Below are positions 1 to 8,545 of a stretch of DNA of 44,661 nt, piece after piece. Below the pieces are notes generated by a model. That model saw only the letters and a program-made list of their open reading frames with translations. It searched no databases and was not told the origin of the DNA. Source of the DNA: Streptomyces sp. GC420 (lineage in GTDB: Bacteria; Actinomycetota; Actinomycetes; Streptomycetales; Streptomycetaceae); contig NZ_JAAAXQ010000011.1 in the NCBI RefSeq assembly GCF_009916105.1, positions 1 through 44,661 on the forward strand. Direction: 5' to 3'. The position numbers and the translations under genes were made by a program. Positions within the stretch are counted from its first letter, which is position 1; each line of letters begins with the position of its first letter.

Positions 1-16
1 GGGCCGGCGGGTCCCG

Positions 17-1798
17 TCATCCGTGCCAGGAGCGCCACAGCGAGGCGTAGGCCCCCTCGGCCGCGACGAGTTCGTCATGGCTGCCCAGCTCGCTGATCCG
101 GCCGTCCTCGACGACCGCGATCACGTCCGCGTCGTGCGCGGTGTGCAGGCGGTGCGCGATCGCCACGACCGTACGGCCGTCCAGCACGCGGGCCAGTGAG
201 CGCTCCAGGTGCCGCGCCGCCCGCGGGTCGAGGAGCGAGGTCGCCTCGTCCAGCACCAGCGTGTGAGGGTCGGCCAGCACCAGCCGCGCCAGCGCGATCT
301 GCTGCGCCTGCGCCGGCGTCGGCGCGTGGCCGCCCGAGCCGACCTCGGTGTCCAGACCGTCGTCCAGGGCCCGCGCCCAGTCGTCCGCGTCCACCGCCCC
401 GAGCGCCGCCCACAGTTCGGCGTCCCCGGCGTCCGACCGTGCGAGCCGCAGGTTGTCCCGCAGCGAGCCGACGAACACATGGTGCTCCTGGTTGACCAGT
501 GCCACATGCTCGCGCGTCCGCTCGGCGGGCATCCGCGACAGCTCGGCGCCGCCGAGACTGACCGTGCCCCGGCGCGGGGCGTAGACACCGGCGAGCAGCC
601 GTCCCAGTGTCGACTTTCCCGCACCGGAGGGCCCGACCAGCGCCACCCGCGTCCCCGGTTCCACCCGCAGCGTGACCCGGTGCAGCACGTCCACGCCCTC
701 CCGGTACCCGAAGCGCACCTCGTCCGCCCGCACCACCCGTCCGTCGGGCTCGGCCGCCGGGTCCGCCGGGTCCGGCTCGATCTCCCGTACGCCGACCAGC
801 CTGGCCAGGGAGACCTGGGCCACCTGCAGCTCGTCGTACCAGCGCAGGATCAGGCCCACCGGCTCCACGAGCATCTGGGCGAGCAGGGCGCCGGTGGTCA
901 GCTGACCGATCGAGACCCATCCCCGCAGTACGAAGACGCCGCCGAGCACCAGCACCGACCCCAGGACCGTCACATGGGTGACGCTGACCACCGGGAACAG
1001 GACCGAGCGCAGGAACAGCGTGTAGTTCTCCCAGGCCGTCCACTCCTTGATCCGCCGGTCGGACAGTGCCACCCGCCCCCGGCCCAGCCGGTGCGCCTCC
1101 ACGGTCCGGCCCGCGTCCACGGACTCGGCCAGCGCCGCTGCCACCGCGGCGTACCCCGCGGCCTCGGAGCGGTACGCGGCCGGCGCCCGCCTGAAGTACC
1201 AGCGGCAGCCGATGACCAGCACGGGCAGCGCCACCAGTACGGCCAGGGCCAGCGGCGGGGCGGTCACGGCGAGCGCCCCGAGCAGAAGCCCGGCCCACAC
1301 CACGCCGATCGACAGCTGCGGCACCGCCTCGCGCATCGCGTTCGCCAGCCGGTCGATGTCCGTGGTGATCCGCGACAGCAGGTCGCCCGTACCGGCCCGC
1401 TCCAGCACGCCCGGCGGCAGCGCGACGGACCGCACCAGGAAGTCCTCGCGCAGATCGGCCAGCATCTCCTCGCCCAGCACCGCTCCCCGCAGCCGCACCA
1501 TGCGCACGAAGACGGTGTGCACCACCAGCGCCCCCGCGAACAGTAAGACGGTCCGCCGCAGACGGAGCTCGCGCGACCCGGCCGCCAGATCCTCGACGAG
1601 TCCGCCCAGCAGGTAGGGGCCGGCCATCGAGGCGAGGACCGCGACCGTGTTCACCGCGATCAGCAGGACGAACGCCCCGCGGTGGCGGCGCAGCAGTTCC
1701 CGCACATAGCCGCGCACCGTGGCCGGCTTCCCGACGGGCAGTGTGGCCGCGGATTCCGGGGCCGCGGGATCGTGGTCCGGCGGCGCGACGCCGATCAT
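17..1798 (-). CDS. ABC exporter subunit, permease-ATPase fusion (canonical Walker A, degenerate signature)
   Basis: A 593-residue half-transporter with an N-terminal six-helix exporter domain and a C-terminal ATPase domain. Walker A reads GPSGAGKST near residue 386, and Walker B reads LVLDEATS near 519 with the catalytic Glu. The H-loop is in AIAHRLH near 549. The ABC signature is degenerate: where LSGGQ is expected the protein reads PTPAQAQQ. The partner encoded just upstream shows the opposite pattern, so the two should form a heterodimeric exporter with one working ATP site. Its ATG overlaps the partner's stop (ATGA, 1795-1798), which indicates translational coupling. Codon 85 (1544-1546) is TTA, the rare leucine codon read by the bldA tRNA in Streptomyces, so translation may be limited to later development. 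The substrate cannot be told from sequence. Confidence 0.9.
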   Translation of the reverse strand: MIGVAPPDHDPAAPESAATLPVGKPATVRGYVRELLRRHRGAFVLLIAVNTVAVLASMAGPYLLGGLVEDLAAGSRELRLRRTVLLFAGALVVHTVFVRMVRLRGAVLGEEMLADLREDFLVRSVALPPGVLERAGTGDLLSRITTDIDRLANAMREAVPQLSIGVVWAGLLLGALAVTAPPLALAVLVALPVLVIGCRWYFRRAPAAYRSEAAGYAAVAAALAESVDAGRTVEAHRLGRGRVALSDRRIKEWTAWENYTLFLRSVLFPVVSVTHVTVLGSVLVLGGVFVLRGWVSIGQLTTGALLAQMLVEPVGLILRWYDELQVAQVSLARLVGVREIEPDPADPAAEPDGRVVRADEVRFGYREGVDVLHRVTLRVEPGTRVALVGPSGAGKSTLGRLLAGVYAPRRGTVSLGGAELSRMPAERTREHVALVNQEHHVFVGSLRDNLRLARSDAGDAELWAALGAVDADDWARALDDGLDTEVGSGGHAPTPAQAQQIALARLVLADPHTLVLDEATSLLDPRAARHLERSLARVLDGRTVVAIAHRLHTAHDADVIAVVEDGRISELGSHDELVAAEGAYASLWRSWHG

Positions 1799-1840
1799 GC
1801 CGTCTCCCTCTCGTCGACATCCCCGAGGCCCTTGATCCCG

Positions 1841-1932
1841 TCCGTGCCGTCCGTGCCGTCCGTGCCGTCGGCGCCGACGCCGGCGCGGGCACCGGCGCGG
1901 GCACCGGCGCGGGCACCGACGCGGGCACCGGC
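1841..1932 (-). repeat. Two coding microsatellites in ABC subunit tail
   Basis: Three exact copies of a 9-base unit (tccgtgccg, 1841-1867) are followed by four copies of a 12-base unit (gcgggcaccggc, 1885-1932; the third copy has one change). They encode the DGT and GARA repeats at the C-terminus of the interrupted ABC subunit. Because the units are multiples of three, copy-number changes keep the frame. Confidence 0.85.
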
Positions 1933-3414
1933 ACCGGCCGGCTCCGCGTCGGTCTGCCTGGTGACCACCGACCGGTACAGCGGCTCGGTGTGCAGCAGCT
2001 CCCGGTGCGGTCCCACCGCCGTCACCTCGCCCTCGTGCACGAACACCACCCGGTCGGCCCGGTCGAGCAGCAGCGGGCTGGAGGTGAACACCACGGTCGT
2101 GCGGCCGGACCGCAGCCGCCCGATGCCTTCCGCGATCCGCGCCTCGGTGTGCGAGTCCACGGCGGACGTCGGCTCGTCGAGCACCAGCGCCTCCGGATCG
2201 GTCACCAGCGAGCGCGCCAGCGCCAGCCGCTGCCGCTGACCACCCGACAGGGAGCGCCCCCGCTCGGTGATCCGGGCGTCCATCGGGCCGTCCACGGTCT
2301 CCGGCGCCGACTGCGCGAGGGCGTCCAGCACGTCGGCGCAGTGGGCGGCCCGCAGCGCGTCAGCGGCACTCACTGCACCCGAGCGCGGCACGTCGAGCAG
2401 TTCCCGCAGCGTGCCGGAGAGCAGCACCGGGTCCTTGTCCTGCACGAGCACGGCGGCCCGCGCGACCTCCAGCGGCGCCGCGTCCAGGGCCGTCACGCCC
2501 AGCAGCACCGACGGCTGTCCGGCGGAGTCCGGGGCGTGCCCGCCGAGCCGCTCCGCCAGTCTGCCCGCCGCGTCCGGGTCACCGCACACCACAGCGGTGA
2601 GCCGGCCCGCGGGCGCGAGCAGCCCGCTCACCGGGTCGTACAGATCACCGTCCGGCGCCCCCGCGGGACCGCTGACGGGTGCGCCCGTGGGGCCGCCGGC
2701 CGGTGCCTGGGTCCCGGCGGCGCCCTCCCGCCCCGGTTCGTCCGTTCGCCGGAGCGCCAGCACCCGGGCCGCGCGCCTGGCGGAGGGCCGCGAGAACGAG
2801 TACGCCATGGCGATCTCCTCGAAGCGCTGCAGCGGATACAGCAGCAGCGTCACCGTGCTGTAGACGGTGACCAGTTCACCCACGGTGACCCGGCCGCCGG
2901 CGACCAGCCGCACCCCGTACCACACCACCGCGATCAGCAGCAGCCCCGGCAGCAGCACCTGGATCGCCGAGATGAGCGACCACATGCGGGCGCTGCGCAC
3001 CGCCGCCCCGCGCACCTCCTGCGAGGCCTGCCGGTAGCGGCTCAGGAACAGCTCCTCGCCGCCGATGCCGCGCAGCACGCGCAGACCGGCGACGGTGTCC
3101 GAGGCCAGTTCGGTGGCCCGGCCGCCCTTCTCGCGCTGTACGTCGGCGCGGCGCGTCGCGCTCGGCAGCAGCGGCAGCACGGCGAGGGCCAGCACCGGTA
3201 CGCCGACCGCCACCAGCACGCCGAGCTCCGGCTGGTAGACGAGGAGCCCGGCACAGACGAGCACCAGCGTGACGGCTGCCGCCGCGAACCGGGACTGCGC
3301 CTCCACGAACCAGCCGATCTTCTCCACGTCACCGGTCGACACCGCGACCACCTCACCCGCCGCGACCCGCCGGGTCAGCGCCGAGCCCAGCTCCGCGGCC
3401 TTGCGGGCCAGCAG

Positions 3415-3417
3415 TTA
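3415..3417 (-). other. In-frame ochre stop inside ABC subunit gene
   Basis: The minus-strand codons read CGG GTG CAG TAA CTG CTG GCC, with exporter-type sequence in the same frame on both sides. TAA is the rarest stop codon in Streptomyces, so a substitution from a sense codon such as TAC or CAA is likely. Confidence 0.75.
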
Positions 3418-3738
3418 CTGCACCCGCGCCGCCGCGGTGATCCAGTTGGTGACCGCCGTGCGGTGCAGCATCGTGTCGCCGAGCGCGATCGCCGCGCACA
3501 GCACGGCCAGGAGTCCGCCGACCAACGCCAGGCGCCCGCCCGACCGGTCCACCACCGCCTGCACGGCCAGTCCGACCGACAGGGGCAGCGCCGCCACACC
3601 GCACTGGTGCAGCAGGCCCCAGGCCAGTGACTTCAGCTGGCCGCCGAGCTGGCCGCGCCACAGCCACAGCAGGAAACGCGGTCCCGAGCGCGCGTCGGGC
3701 ACACCCGGGTCCGGATACGGAAGGTCGGTGATCTGCAT

Positions 3739-3915
3739 GACGTCCCAAGAAAGGCTCGGCGTGAAGCCGCGCAGCGCGAGAACGTGCACGCGCACCGTCG
3801 CGGTCAAACCGTTGCAGGTTCGCGCGCCGCAGGGGCCCGGATCAAACGGTTTTCACGTCCGGGGCGCCGGAACACGCCATGGTCACCGCCGGGAACCCGG
3901 ACCGGCGGTGCGAGC
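3739..3915. promoter_or_regulatory. Divergent promoter region with spaced inverted repeat
   Basis: This spacer lies between the ABC operon and the L,D-transpeptidase-like gene. It holds an exact 8-base inverted repeat, AAACCGTT at 3806-3813 and AACGGTTT at 3846-3853, with arms about 40 bases apart centre to centre (near four helical turns). It could bind a dimeric or looping regulator, but no candidate regulator is obvious. Confidence 0.35.
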
Positions 3916-4638
3916 ATGGACCCCATGCGGATAACAAGGTCCATGCGGGTGGCAGCGGTGACGGCGCTCGGGCTCGCCCTCCTGACGGCCTGCGGCGGCG
4001 CGGAGGAGACGGCGCACGCCGGCAGGCCCACGCCCTCCCCGTCCTCCAGTGCGCCTCTCACCGGCATCCCCGGGGTGGGGGAGAAGTACGCGTCGCGGAT
4101 TCCGGAGGGCAGCCGGCAGGTCGTCGCGGTCTACGGCCGGGGGGTCAACTCGGCCGACGCCACCGTGGTGTTGTACACGAAGGACGGCAAGTACTGGGAG
4201 CGGCAGCGCAGCTGGCCCGCCCACAACGGCAAGAAGGGCTGGACCACCGACCACCGCGAGAACGACAAGCGCAGCCCCGTCGGCGTCTTCACGCTCAGCG
4301 ACGCGGGCGGTGTCCTCGCCGACCCGGGCAGCAGGCTCCCGTACCACCGGTCCGCGTCCTTCGCCGCCCCCCGCTGGTGGGCCGAGAGGTACTGGCACGA
4401 CTTCGACTACGTCATCGCCATCGACTACAACCGCGTCAGGGGCACCTCGCCGAACGACCCGACACGCCCCGAGGGCCAGTCGAAGGGCGGCAGTATCTGG
4501 CTGCACATGGACCACGGCAGCGGTACGTCCGCGTGCGTCAGCCTGTCGAAGCCGGGCATGGAGCATCTGCTGCGGACCCTGGACCCGGCGGAGAAGCCGG
4601 TGGTGGTGATGGGCGACAAGGCGCATCTGGCCGGCTGA
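3916..4638 (+). CDS. L,D-transpeptidase-like (YkuD-type) lipoprotein
   Basis: About 240 residues. The N-terminus is a lipoprotein signal peptide: basic MRITRSMRV, a hydrophobic stretch, then lipobox LLTAC with the lipidated Cys at residue 26. The mature part begins with a Pro/Ser linker and continues as one domain ending in IWLHMDHGSGTSACVSLS. The His-Gly...Ser-x-Cys arrangement matches the catalytic motif of YkuD-type L,D-transpeptidases, which put the nucleophilic Cys (here residue 207) next to a His. The expected role is peptidoglycan cross-linking or attachment on the outer face of the membrane, or a related acyl transfer. The start at 3916 keeps a short n-region; 3925 and 3943 are also possible, while upstream in-frame codons would ruin the signal peptide. 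It is a stand-alone gene, convergent with the MarR gene. Confidence 0.8.
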   Translation: MDPMRITRSMRVAAVTALGLALLTACGGAEETAHAGRPTPSPSSSAPLTGIPGVGEKYASRIPEGSRQVVAVYGRGVNSADATVVLYTKDGKYWERQRSWPAHNGKKGWTTDHRENDKRSPVGVFTLSDAGGVLADPGSRLPYHRSASFAAPRWWAERYWHDFDYVIAIDYNRVRGTSPNDPTRPEGQSKGGSIWLHMDHGSGTSACVSLSKPGMEHLLRTLDPAEKPVVVMGDKAHLAG

Positions 4639-4660
4639 ACGCGGCCGGATGGCCCGAGCG

Positions 4661-4676
4661 GCCGGGGTTTCCCGGC
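4661..4676. terminator. Hairpin between convergent genes
   Basis: GCCGGG-GTTT-CCCGGC forms a perfect 6-bp stem with a four-base loop, 23 bases after the lipoprotein stop and 62 bases before the MarR stop. It could serve both genes. There is no long T-tract, which is usual in Streptomyces. Confidence 0.45.
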
Positions 4677-4737
4677 CCGTGCCGCGGGCGCCTGCCGTAC
4701 CCGCCGTTCCGGTGAGCCCCGCGGAGCACTCGCGGTG

Positions 4738-5190
4738 TCAGTGTCCCTCCGGGCCCTCGACCAGCGCGGTCAGCAGCTCGCCCAGCTCCGCCCGCTGCTC
4801 CCTGCCCAGCGGCGCCAGGATGTCCTCGGCCGCGGAGCGGCGTGCCTCCCGGAGCCTGCGCAGCGTCGCCCGCCCGGTGTCCGTGAGCTCGATGCGCACC
4901 ACCCGCCGGCTCTCCGGGTCGGGCACCCGGCGCACGCACTCGCTCTTCTCCAGCGCGTCGACCAGGGTGGTCACCGCACGCGGCACCACCTCCAGGCGCT
5001 GCGCCAGGTCCGCCATGCGCGGCGGGTTGTCGTAGTGGGCGACGGTCCGCAGCAGCCGGGACTGGGCGGGGGTGATGCCGAGCGGCTCCAGATGCAGCTT
5101 CTGGATGCGGTGCAGCCTGCGGGTGAGCCGCAGCAGCTGCTCGGCCAGCAGGCCGTCGGCGTCGGAGGACCCGGGGGAAGGACTCGGCAT
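4738..5190 (-). CDS. MarR-family transcriptional regulator
   Basis: 150 residues with the MarR layout: an N-terminal dimerisation helix, then a winged helix-turn-helix at about residues 35-105 (LGITPAQSRLLRTVAHYDN, MADLAQRLEVVPRAVTTLVD) and the wing VRRVPDPESRRVVRIELTDTG, followed by C-terminal dimerisation helices. The conserved wing motif D-x-R-(R)-V is present. It is divergent from the ABC exporter at 5286, and the spacer between them carries two overlapping palindromes (5213-5248). Autoregulation and control of the exporter, released by a ligand that the exporter pumps, is the usual arrangement. The ligand is unknown. Confidence 0.9.
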   Translation of the reverse strand: MPSPSPGSSDADGLLAEQLLRLTRRLHRIQKLHLEPLGITPAQSRLLRTVAHYDNPPRMADLAQRLEVVPRAVTTLVDALEKSECVRRVPDPESRRVVRIELTDTGRATLRRLREARRSAAEDILAPLGREQRAELGELLTALVEGPEGH

Positions 5191-5212
5191 GCCGGAACGA
5201 TATCAGGACCAC

Positions 5213-5248
5213 GCTCATTGTGAGCATAGGTAACAATGAGCTATGCTC
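5213..5248. promoter_or_regulatory. Nested palindromic operator with overlapping promoter
   Basis: Two interleaved inverted repeats lie between the MarR gene and the exporter. GCTCATTGT (5213-5221) pairs with ACAATGAGC (5233-5241), and GAGCATA (5222-5228) pairs with TATGCTC (5242-5248). A possible promoter for the exporter is TTGTGA (5218-5223) and TATGCT (5242-5247) with an 18-base spacer, lying wholly inside the palindromes. A bound MarR dimer would therefore block RNA polymerase. Confidence 0.7.
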
Positions 5249-5285
5249 CGTGAAGATCTTTCATTTCCCATGACCCGAGGAGCCC

Positions 5286-7112
5286 GTGAAGGAGCACATG
5301 CATCCCCGAGAACCCGACTGGACCCCGCCTCCCCGAGAACCCGACCAGCCCGACCAGCCCGCTCAGGTACGCCGCATCCTGCGGTTGTTCCGGCCCTACC
5401 GGGGCCGGCTCGCCCTGGTAGGGCTGCTGGTCGGGGCCTCCTCGCTGGTTTCGGTCGCCTCCCCCTTCATGCTGCGCGAGATCCTGGACACCGCGATCCC
5501 CGAGGGCCGCACCGGCCTGCTGAGCCTGCTCGCGGCCGGCATGATCGCCACCGCCGTGCTCACCAGCGTCTTCGGCGTCCTGCAGACCCTGATCTCCACG
5601 ACCGTGGGGCAGCGTGTCATGCACGACCTGCGCACCGGCGTGTACGGCCGGCTCCAGCGGATGCCGCTCGCCTTCTTCACCCGGACCCGCACCGGAGAGG
5701 TGCAGTCCAGGATCGCCAACGACATCGGCGGCATGCAGGCGACGGTCACCTCGACGGCGACCTCCCTGGTCTCCAATCTGACCGCCGTCGTGGCCACCGT
5801 CGTCGCGATGCTCGCCCTCGACTGGCGGCTCACCGTCGTCTCCCTGCTCCTGCTTCCGGTCTTCGTGTGGATCAGCCGCCGCGTCGGCCGCGAGCGGAAG
5901 CGGATCACCACTCAGAGGCAGAAGCAGATGGCCGTCATGGCCGCCACGGTCACCGAATCGCTGTCCGTGAGCGGCATCCTCCTCGGCCGCACGATGGGCA
6001 GGTCCGACTCCCTGACCCGAGACTTCGCCGAGGAGTCCGAGCGGCTCATCGGCCTCGAAGTGCGTTCCAACATGGCCGGACGCTGGCGGATGGCCACCAT
6101 CGGGATCGTCATGGCCGCCATGCCGGCCGTCATCTACTGGGCGGCCGGCCTCGCCCTCCGGACGGGCGGCCCCGCCATCTCCATCGGCACCCTGGTCGCC
6201 TTCGTCTCCCTCCAGCAGAACCTCTTCCGGCCCGCGGTCAGCCTGCTGTCCACGGGCGTGCAGATGCAGACCTCGCTGGCCCTGTTCCATCGCATCTTCG
6301 AATACCTCGACCTGCCCGTCGACATCACGGAGCCCGACGACCCCGTCCGGCTGGACGGCATCAAGGGCGAACTCCGGTTCGAGAAAGTGGACTTCGCGTA
6401 CGACACCAAGGGCGAGCCCACCCTCACCGGCATCGACGTCACGGTCCCGGCGGGAGGCAGTCTCGCGGTGGTCGGCCCCACCGGCTCGGGCAAGAGCACG
6501 CTCAGCTACCTTGTGCCCCGGCTCTACGACGTCACCGGGGGAAGGGTCACGCTCGACGGGGTCGACGTGCGCGACCTCGGCTTCGACACGCTCGCCAGGG
6601 CCGTCGGCGTGGTCTCCCAGGAGACGTACCTCTTCCACGCCTCGGTCGCCGACAACCTCCGCTTCGCCAAGCCCGACGCCACCGACGAGGAGATCCACGA
6701 AGCCGCCAGGGCCGCCCAGATCCACGACCACATCGCGAGCCTGCCCGACGGCTACGACACGCTTGTCGGCGAACGGGGCTACCGCTTCTCCGGCGGTGAG
6801 AAACAGCGCCTCGCCATCGCCAGGACCATCCTGCGCGATCCGCCCGTCCTGATCCTCGACGAGGCAACCAGCGCCCTGGACACCCGCACCGAACAAGCCG
6901 TCCAGGAGGCCATCGACGCGCTCTCCGCGGGCCGCACCACCATCACCATCGCCCACCGGCTCTCCACGATCCGGGACGCCGACCAGATCGTGGTGCTCGA
7001 CAAGGGCCGCATCGCCGAGCGCGGGGACCACCGCGAACTGCTCGCCCGCGACGGCCGCTACGCCGCCCTGGTGCGCAGGGACGCCCGCCTGGAGACCAGC
7101 ATCACCACCTGA
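5286..7112 (+). CDS. ABC exporter, MsbA/LmrA-type fused permease-ATPase
   Basis: 608 residues, one full half-transporter. The transmembrane domain spans about residues 40-330 and the ATPase domain about 355-595. All ATPase motifs are canonical: Walker A GPTGSGKST near 396, signature FSGGEKQRLAIAR near 501, Walker B VLILDEATSALD near 523, and H-loop TIAHRLST. It can thus act as a homodimer, unlike the pair at the left end. It is divergent from the MarR gene and likely its target, which suggests export of a toxic or signalling small molecule. Either the GTG at 5286 (AGGAG just upstream) or the ATG at 5298 (AAGGAG just upstream) may be the start; both spacings are short. Confidence 0.92.
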   Translation: MKEHMHPREPDWTPPPREPDQPDQPAQVRRILRLFRPYRGRLALVGLLVGASSLVSVASPFMLREILDTAIPEGRTGLLSLLAAGMIATAVLTSVFGVLQTLISTTVGQRVMHDLRTGVYGRLQRMPLAFFTRTRTGEVQSRIANDIGGMQATVTSTATSLVSNLTAVVATVVAMLALDWRLTVVSLLLLPVFVWISRRVGRERKRITTQRQKQMAVMAATVTESLSVSGILLGRTMGRSDSLTRDFAEESERLIGLEVRSNMAGRWRMATIGIVMAAMPAVIYWAAGLALRTGGPAISIGTLVAFVSLQQNLFRPAVSLLSTGVQMQTSLALFHRIFEYLDLPVDITEPDDPVRLDGIKGELRFEKVDFAYDTKGEPTLTGIDVTVPAGGSLAVVGPTGSGKSTLSYLVPRLYDVTGGRVTLDGVDVRDLGFDTLARAVGVVSQETYLFHASVADNLRFAKPDATDEEIHEAARAAQIHDHIASLPDGYDTLVGERGYRFSGGEKQRLAIARTILRDPPVLILDEATSALDTRTEQAVQEAIDALSAGRTTITIAHRLSTIRDADQIVVLDKGRIAERGDHRELLARDGRYAALVRRDARLETSITT

Positions 7113-7135
7113 GCGCCGGCCCCCGGCGCGCGACC

Positions 7136-7158
7136 GCCGGAACCGGCTGGGTTCCGGC
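7136..7158 (+). terminator. Hairpin after ABC exporter
   Basis: GCCGGAACC-GGCTG-GGTTCCGGC is a perfect 9-bp stem with a five-base loop, starting 24 bases after the exporter stop. It likely ends the exporter transcript before the next gene. Confidence 0.6.
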
Positions 7159-7280
7159 TTGGTCCGGCCGGTTCCGCAGTGGATTCGGGCAGGTCCGGGC
7201 AGCTTCCGTGCTGCCCAGCGAGCAAGAACCCCTCGTGATCCGTAAGAAGGTGAAAGACGGTGAAAGGAGGGCGCCCGCGG

Positions 7281-8045
7281 ATGAACATCAAGACGGAACG
7301 CGACGGCAGAGTGGTCACGGTGCGGCTGCACAGGCCCGAGGTACTGAACGCGCTCAGCAGCGAGCTGATGGACGAACTCGTCGACACCCTGCGGCCGCTG
7401 GACGACGACCCCGGCGTCGGCTGCATCGTCGTCACCGGCTCCGACCGGGTCTTCGCGTCAGGCGCCGACATCAGGGAACTGGCGCCCAAGACGGCCGCGC
7501 AGATGACCGCCGAGGACTTCTTCGGAGGCTGGGAGGGCTTCACCGCGCTGCGCACGCCCAAGATCGCGGCGGTCAGCGGCTATGCGCTCGGCGGAGGCTG
7601 CGAACTCGCCATGATGTGCGACCTGGTGATCGCGGCCGAGTCCGCCCGCTTCGGGCAGCCGGAGATCAGGCTCGGGGTGATACCGGGGATGGGTGGCACC
7701 CAGCGGCTGACCGGCCTGGTCGGCAAGGCGAAGGCGATGGACCTGATCCTGACCGGCCGCACCATGGACGCCTTCGAGGCCGAACGCTGCGGACTGGTCT
7801 CCCGGGTGGTGCCGGACGAGAGGCTGATGGACGAGGCGGCGGCCACGGCCGCCATCGTCGCGGCGTACAGCAGGGCGGCGGTGCGAGCCGCCCGCGAGAC
7901 CGTGGAGCGGGCGCTGGAGTCAGGGCTGCGCGAGGGCACCCTCTTCGAACGCCGCGTCTTCCACTCACTGTTCGCCACCGCCGACCAGAGCGAGGGAATG
8001 AACGCCTTCCTGGAGAAGCGGCCGCCGCGTTTCATCGGGCGCTGA
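7281..8045 (+). CDS. Enoyl-CoA hydratase/isomerase (crotonase family)
   Basis: 254 residues, the usual size for a single-domain crotonase. The oxyanion-hole segment [10 protein letters not shown] and the second one, [16 protein letters not shown], are present. The two acidic catalytic residues of true hydratases are also there: Glu at about 108 (GGGCEL) and Glu at about 128 ([16 protein letters not shown]). It should hydrate trans-2-enoyl-CoA in fatty-acid or amino-acid oxidation in the cytoplasm. The ATG at 7281 was chosen because GAAAGGAGGG lies about ten bases upstream. It is not obviously in an operon: a hairpin precedes it and the next gene has its own regulatory sequence. Confidence 0.93.
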   Translation: MNIKTERDGRVVTVRLHRPEVLNALSSELMDELVDTLRPLDDDPGVGCIVVTGSDRVFASGADIRELAPKTAAQMTAEDFFGGWEGFTALRTPKIAAVSGYALGGGCELAMMCDLVIAAESARFGQPEIRLGVIPGMGGTQRLTGLVGKAKAMDLILTGRTMDAFEAERCGLVSRVVPDERLMDEAAATAAIVAAYSRAAVRAARETVERALESGLREGTLFERRVFHSLFATADQSEGMNAFLEKRPPRFIGR

Positions 8046-8122
8046 GCGCTCCGCCGGAAATCCGGCGCGGTGGGGCCGGGTACCTCTCGGCTCCACCGCG
8101 AAACGCCCGCGAAGGCCCTCTA

Positions 8123-8134
8123 GAAAGCGCTTAC
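8123..8134. promoter_or_regulatory. LacI-type operator-like palindrome before esterase remnant
   Basis: GAAAGCGCTTAC is a near-perfect palindrome around central GC. Motifs of the form GAAAGCGCTTTC are common upstream of Streptomyces carbohydrate-active enzyme genes and resemble LacI-family operators. It lies about 57 bases before the ATG of the truncated secreted esterase. It differs from the palindrome at 15412, so it may answer to a different regulator. Confidence 0.4.
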
Positions 8135-8190
8135 CAAGCCGGCGTGCTGTCCCTTCGGCCGACCAACCTCCCGAGCCGAAGGACCACTTG

Positions 8191-8545
8191 ATGAGACGCG
8201 TCAGTGCCGCGCTGCTGGCTGCCATCGCCTGGCTCGCCTCCCTGTCCTCCGCACCCGCCTGGGCGGGTCCCGCCCGGCCCCCCCGTGGCCGGCCACGGCT
8301 ACGGACTGGAGCACTGCTCCGGCCCGGCGCCGGTGGTGTGCCACTTCGATGTCGCCCCCGGCACGTACGACGTCACCCTGGTCCTCGGCGGCGAGAGTGC
8401 CGGCAGCGCGGCCGTCACCGCCGAGACCCGCAGGGCCGTGCTCCCGGAGACCGTCACCGCAGCCGGCCGGACCGTGCGGCGCGGCTTCACCGTGGACGTC
8501 CGCGAGCCCGAGGGCGAGCCGACCGGTCCGAGCGGCCCGGCCCGT
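8191..8545 (+). pseudogene. Truncated, frameshifted secreted esterase (rhamnogalacturonan acetylesterase-like N-terminus)
   Basis: The ATG at 8191 follows AAGGA and starts a clean Sec signal peptide (MRRVSAALLAAIAWLAS, cleavage after SAPAWA). The frame is then lost at a run of seven C (8278-8284). One C fewer restores a frame that reads GYGLEHCSG, FDVAPGTYDVTLVLGG and VRRGFTVDVREPEGEP. That pattern matches, from memory, the N-terminal beta domain of secreted GDSL-type rhamnogalacturonan acetylesterases. The catalytic GDSL domain is entirely missing: homology stops near 8525, and the DNA then becomes the 3' end of lutC on the other strand. A deletion has probably joined the two. The link to pectin fits the neighbouring rhamnose genes. 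The exact enzyme identity is moderately sure; the truncation is clear. Confidence 0.6.

Larger units (their letters stand above)
1795..3738 (-). pseudogene. ABC exporter partner subunit interrupted by in-frame TAA
   Basis: Reading from the ATG at 3738 (a GGGA lies six bases upstream) gives an ABC exporter half of about 647 codons, but codon 108 (3415-3417) is TAA. The frame continues immediately on the far side as LLARKAAELGSALTRRV, so this is a point nonsense change and not a frameshift. Downstream, Walker A is degenerate (CGDPDAAG, no GKS/T), while the signature LSGGQRQR near residue 498 and Walker B VLDEPTSAVD near 520 are intact. A GTG at 3351 could restart translation but would lose the first transmembrane helices. 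The C-terminal tail is Gly/Ala/Asp-rich and built from short DNA repeats. A TTG at 3807 is a weaker start. The stop may be real inactivation or a sequencing error. Confidence 0.8.
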
